From Chitinophagaceae bacterium (GTDB lineage: Bacteria > Bacteroidota > Bacteroidia > Chitinophagales > UBA10324), in assembly GCA_016704325.1 (NCBI GenBank), contig JADJAG010000011.1:326357-390356 (forward strand): 64,000 bases of DNA, given 5' to 3'. A model generated the notes under the pieces. It saw nothing but the letters and a program-made list of their open reading frames with translations. It was not told the origin of the DNA and ran no database searches. Shown here piece after piece: positions 61,939 through 64,000 of this stretch. A program made the position numbers and the translations under genes. Each line of letters begins with the position of its first letter. Positions within the stretch are counted from its first letter, which is position 1.

Positions 61939-62764
61939 ATGAAAATGAAATTTGGATGTCTGGTGATCACGCATATTTCTTGCAATGCAGTCGATACTTT
62001 CTCTGGCAGCATCCGATGCAGGCAATGGACAATCTTCAATGGCGGGAATCAATTATTGGCGGCCCCGCCTTTATGAACTTATCTGGTCAGATGAATTTGA
62101 TGGTACTTCGGCAAACACAGCCAACTGGAATTTCGACATTGCGGTGGCGGTTGGGAAATAATGAACTGGAGTATTATATGCATTTAATGCAAAAGTAAAG
62201 AATGGTATCCTCACCATCACTGCAAAGAAGAAGGCGATTGCAGGATATAACTATACTTCTGCAAGAATGAAAACGCAGGATAAGTTTGATTTGGCGGCGA
62301 AAAGGTAGAAGCACGTATCAAATTGCCGATGGGACAGGGCCTGCCATGTCGGCATTCTGGATGCTGGGTAGCAACATAAGTACCGTTGGTTGGCTTATTT
62401 TGCGGGGAGATTGACATCATGGAACATACTCAACATAGAAACACTATATATGGCACCATGCATTGGGATGTGAATGGCTATGCAAACCATATGGATCAAA
62501 CAAGACTACCACACCGGCATCCTACTTCACCTTTATTCAATTGAATGGGACAGTTTCGTAATACGATGGTACTTAGATGGTGTATTGTACCTGACCGCAA
62601 ATACTACCAACAACATAACGAACAGAGGAATTTACAAGACTTTTTTTTATACTGCTCAATCTGGCTGTAGGATGTTAAACTGGCCAGGACAAACTACTGG
62701 TTGATGAGTCAAAGTTGTCATGCCAAAAATGTGTGGATTATGTAAGAGTTTATAAAGTCTCTGT
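61939..62764 (+). pseudogene. GH16 beta-glucanase-like gene, multiply frameshifted
   Basis: After an ATG and hydrophobic start, fragments in several frames give LIWSDEFDGTSANTANWNFDI, GNNELEYY, NAKVKNGILTITAKKKAIAGYNYTSARMKTQDKFDF, KVEARIKLPMGQGLP, SAFWMLGSNISTVGW, CGEIDIMEHTQHRNTIYGTMHWD (the GH16 catalytic E-x-D-x-x-E), IEWDSFVIRWYLDG, and DYVRVYK at the end. A normal GH16 laminarinase/lichenase catalytic domain would be intact with about six single-base corrections. No sorting domain follows. Confidence 0.82.
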
Positions 62765-62953
62765 AGATTACAAGGCGAGCTTGTGATACTGCTCTTCAAG
62801 TTGACTATCCCAGATTGGTTTTTCAGGTTGATGCCTGCCAATGCTAGAATTCCTGAAAGGGAAAAGGGCTGCCATATAATAGTTCGCCGCAAGCAGTACT
62901 AAATAACCAGTTAAATCTAATGAAAACTGCAACAGCCTTACTAATCCTGGATT

Positions 62954-63198
62954 TTATTCTCCAATTGTGTTGATGTATGTAACTAACGCATTCAACTCGG
63001 CGCGGTCTTCCGATAAATGCTTTTCCCGGAGTGCAAAAACGAAGGCTTTAATACTAAGTTATGATGATGGAAGAACTCAAGACAGGCAGCTTCGTTAAAT
63101 CCATGAATATCCATAAACCGATAGAACTTTTCATTTGAATTCAAATAAGCTTGGAACAAGTGGATTACCTTTGAGTAAAGTGAAATAAAATGAACTTT
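62954..63198 (-). pseudogene. Unidentified frameshifted coding remnant
   Basis: Minus strand: HFISLYSKVIHLFQAYLNSNEKFYRFMDIHGFNEAACLEFFHHHNLVLK, one frame change, then FVFALREKHLSEDRAELNALVTYINTIGE* to 62954. Composition looks coding and the two parts abut, but I recognise no family. It shares the indel pattern of its neighbours. Confidence 0.35.
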
Positions 63199-64000
63199 TT
63201 ACAGGCTCTTCACGAAGTTTCGTTCATTCTTTCAATCATCCTAATTTGACAAATTTATCGAAGATTGATATTGTTTTATGAAATTATAGAAGATATAGAA
63301 AAGAATTAGAGCGGTTAATGATATCCTGTTAGAGAATGGGCTTATCCATTTGGAAATAATGTAATGTGGATTTTGTAATTGATGCGATCACCGTGTTGAT
63401 TAGGTATTGAATATGCCCGGACAGTTGATGATACCTATCATTTCAGAATTCCAAGACTTTCTAAAATGGTATCCTACTCTTATCTGAACAATTTGCAAAA
63501 GCATATTAAAATTAGACAATCTCAAAAGTGATAAAATGGAATTGGCGCGTTTTTATCAAACAATCAATGATTTCTTGCAAACTAAAGAAGTGGCTTTATT
63601 AGACGTCCGGGGACATTCGTGGAGATGGGTACTCGACCAAAATAAATGGAATGACCAGAAGCATTTTTAAAATGATAGCCAATAATCCCACAATTCACTA
63701 TACAACCTACCGACTTAGTAGATTATATAAACGCTTTTAAGAATTTGAAACTTTCAGTTGATAAAAGAATAGTCAGTAATCCCTGCTTCAAAACATTATT
63801 TTTTATTTTAACGGTATAATACATCGTATTTCATCCGGGGAAACAATGTTCTTATCCAACGAATGAAAGAGTATATTCTACTCATAGCCATCAGGCAAAA
63901 CCGGATTTGAGTAATAGGCGGACGCAAGATATTTGAATAAATTGTAATTCTATTCTGCTTTATAATAAATTAGAACCGATGGAATCAAAAGTCATAACTG
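63199..64000. other. 800 bp with no supported gene
   Basis: Only short frames occur (for example a 45-codon plus-strand frame starting MELARFYQTINDFLQTKEVALLDV near 63537). Given the indel density from 58.57 kb on, a damaged gene could be hidden here. No RNA, repeat or terminator seen. Confidence 0.3.

Overview
This window is chromosomal DNA from a Bacteroidota bacterium, probably an uncultured Chitinophagales/Saprospiria-type lineage. The evidence is several large secreted proteins with type IX secretion (T9SS) C-terminal sorting domains, SprB/PKD-like repeats, a choice-of-anchor I protein, a DUF5686/carboxypeptidase-regulatory-like outer-membrane protein, a TTTG-N20-TATATTTG promoter of Bacteroidota type, and an operon of pyruvate:ferredoxin oxidoreductase with a GltD-like flavoprotein.

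Layout. (1) 1-31 kb is ordinary backbone: secreted T9SS proteins, a double CbbX-like AAA+ ATPase, an autoregulated ArsR/AHSA1 pair, response regulators, tRNA-Lys, penicillin-binding protein 1C, an alpha-amylase lipoprotein, a pyruvate-kinase-like protein and a propeller lipoprotein. Large spacers between genes carry several families of dispersed intergenic repeats. (2) About 31.2-54.05 kb is an unbroken block of minus-strand genes punctuated by integron-type attC sites. Four are exactly 132 bp and share a hairpin, and others are variant or decayed. I read it as a cassette array without an integrase in view (a CALIN-type cluster, or the distal part of a sedentary integron). The cassettes carry a PLD nuclease fused to an Hsp70-like substrate-binding domain, a Septu-like ATPase/HNH pair whose ATPase needs a -1 frameshift, a four-gene operon of nuclease-methylase, specificity subunit, HEPN-like protein and DUF262 protein, a TPR protease with an HNH-like protein, XRE/YhcG, HigBA, and small metabolic or DUF genes, some of them decayed. 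(3) 54.5-62.8 kb is plus-strand backbone again: GltD-like flavoprotein, pyruvate:ferredoxin oxidoreductase, a DHOD-like protein and a GH16 glucanase. From 58.57 kb onward nearly every gene is broken by small indels, which suggests either decay or poor consensus quality. (4) 60.7-61.7 kb is a cluster of short TIR-bounded elements, and nothing intact is seen from 62.8 to 64 kb.

Taken together, the array looks like a reservoir of anti-phage and stress genes moved as cassettes, including unusually large multi-gene cassettes (about 6.5 kb). The strongest candidates for undescribed biology are the HsdM-HsdS-HEPN-DUF262 cassette, the PLD-Hsp70 fusion, and the Septu ATPase with a classic A AAA AAG slippery site at its frame break.
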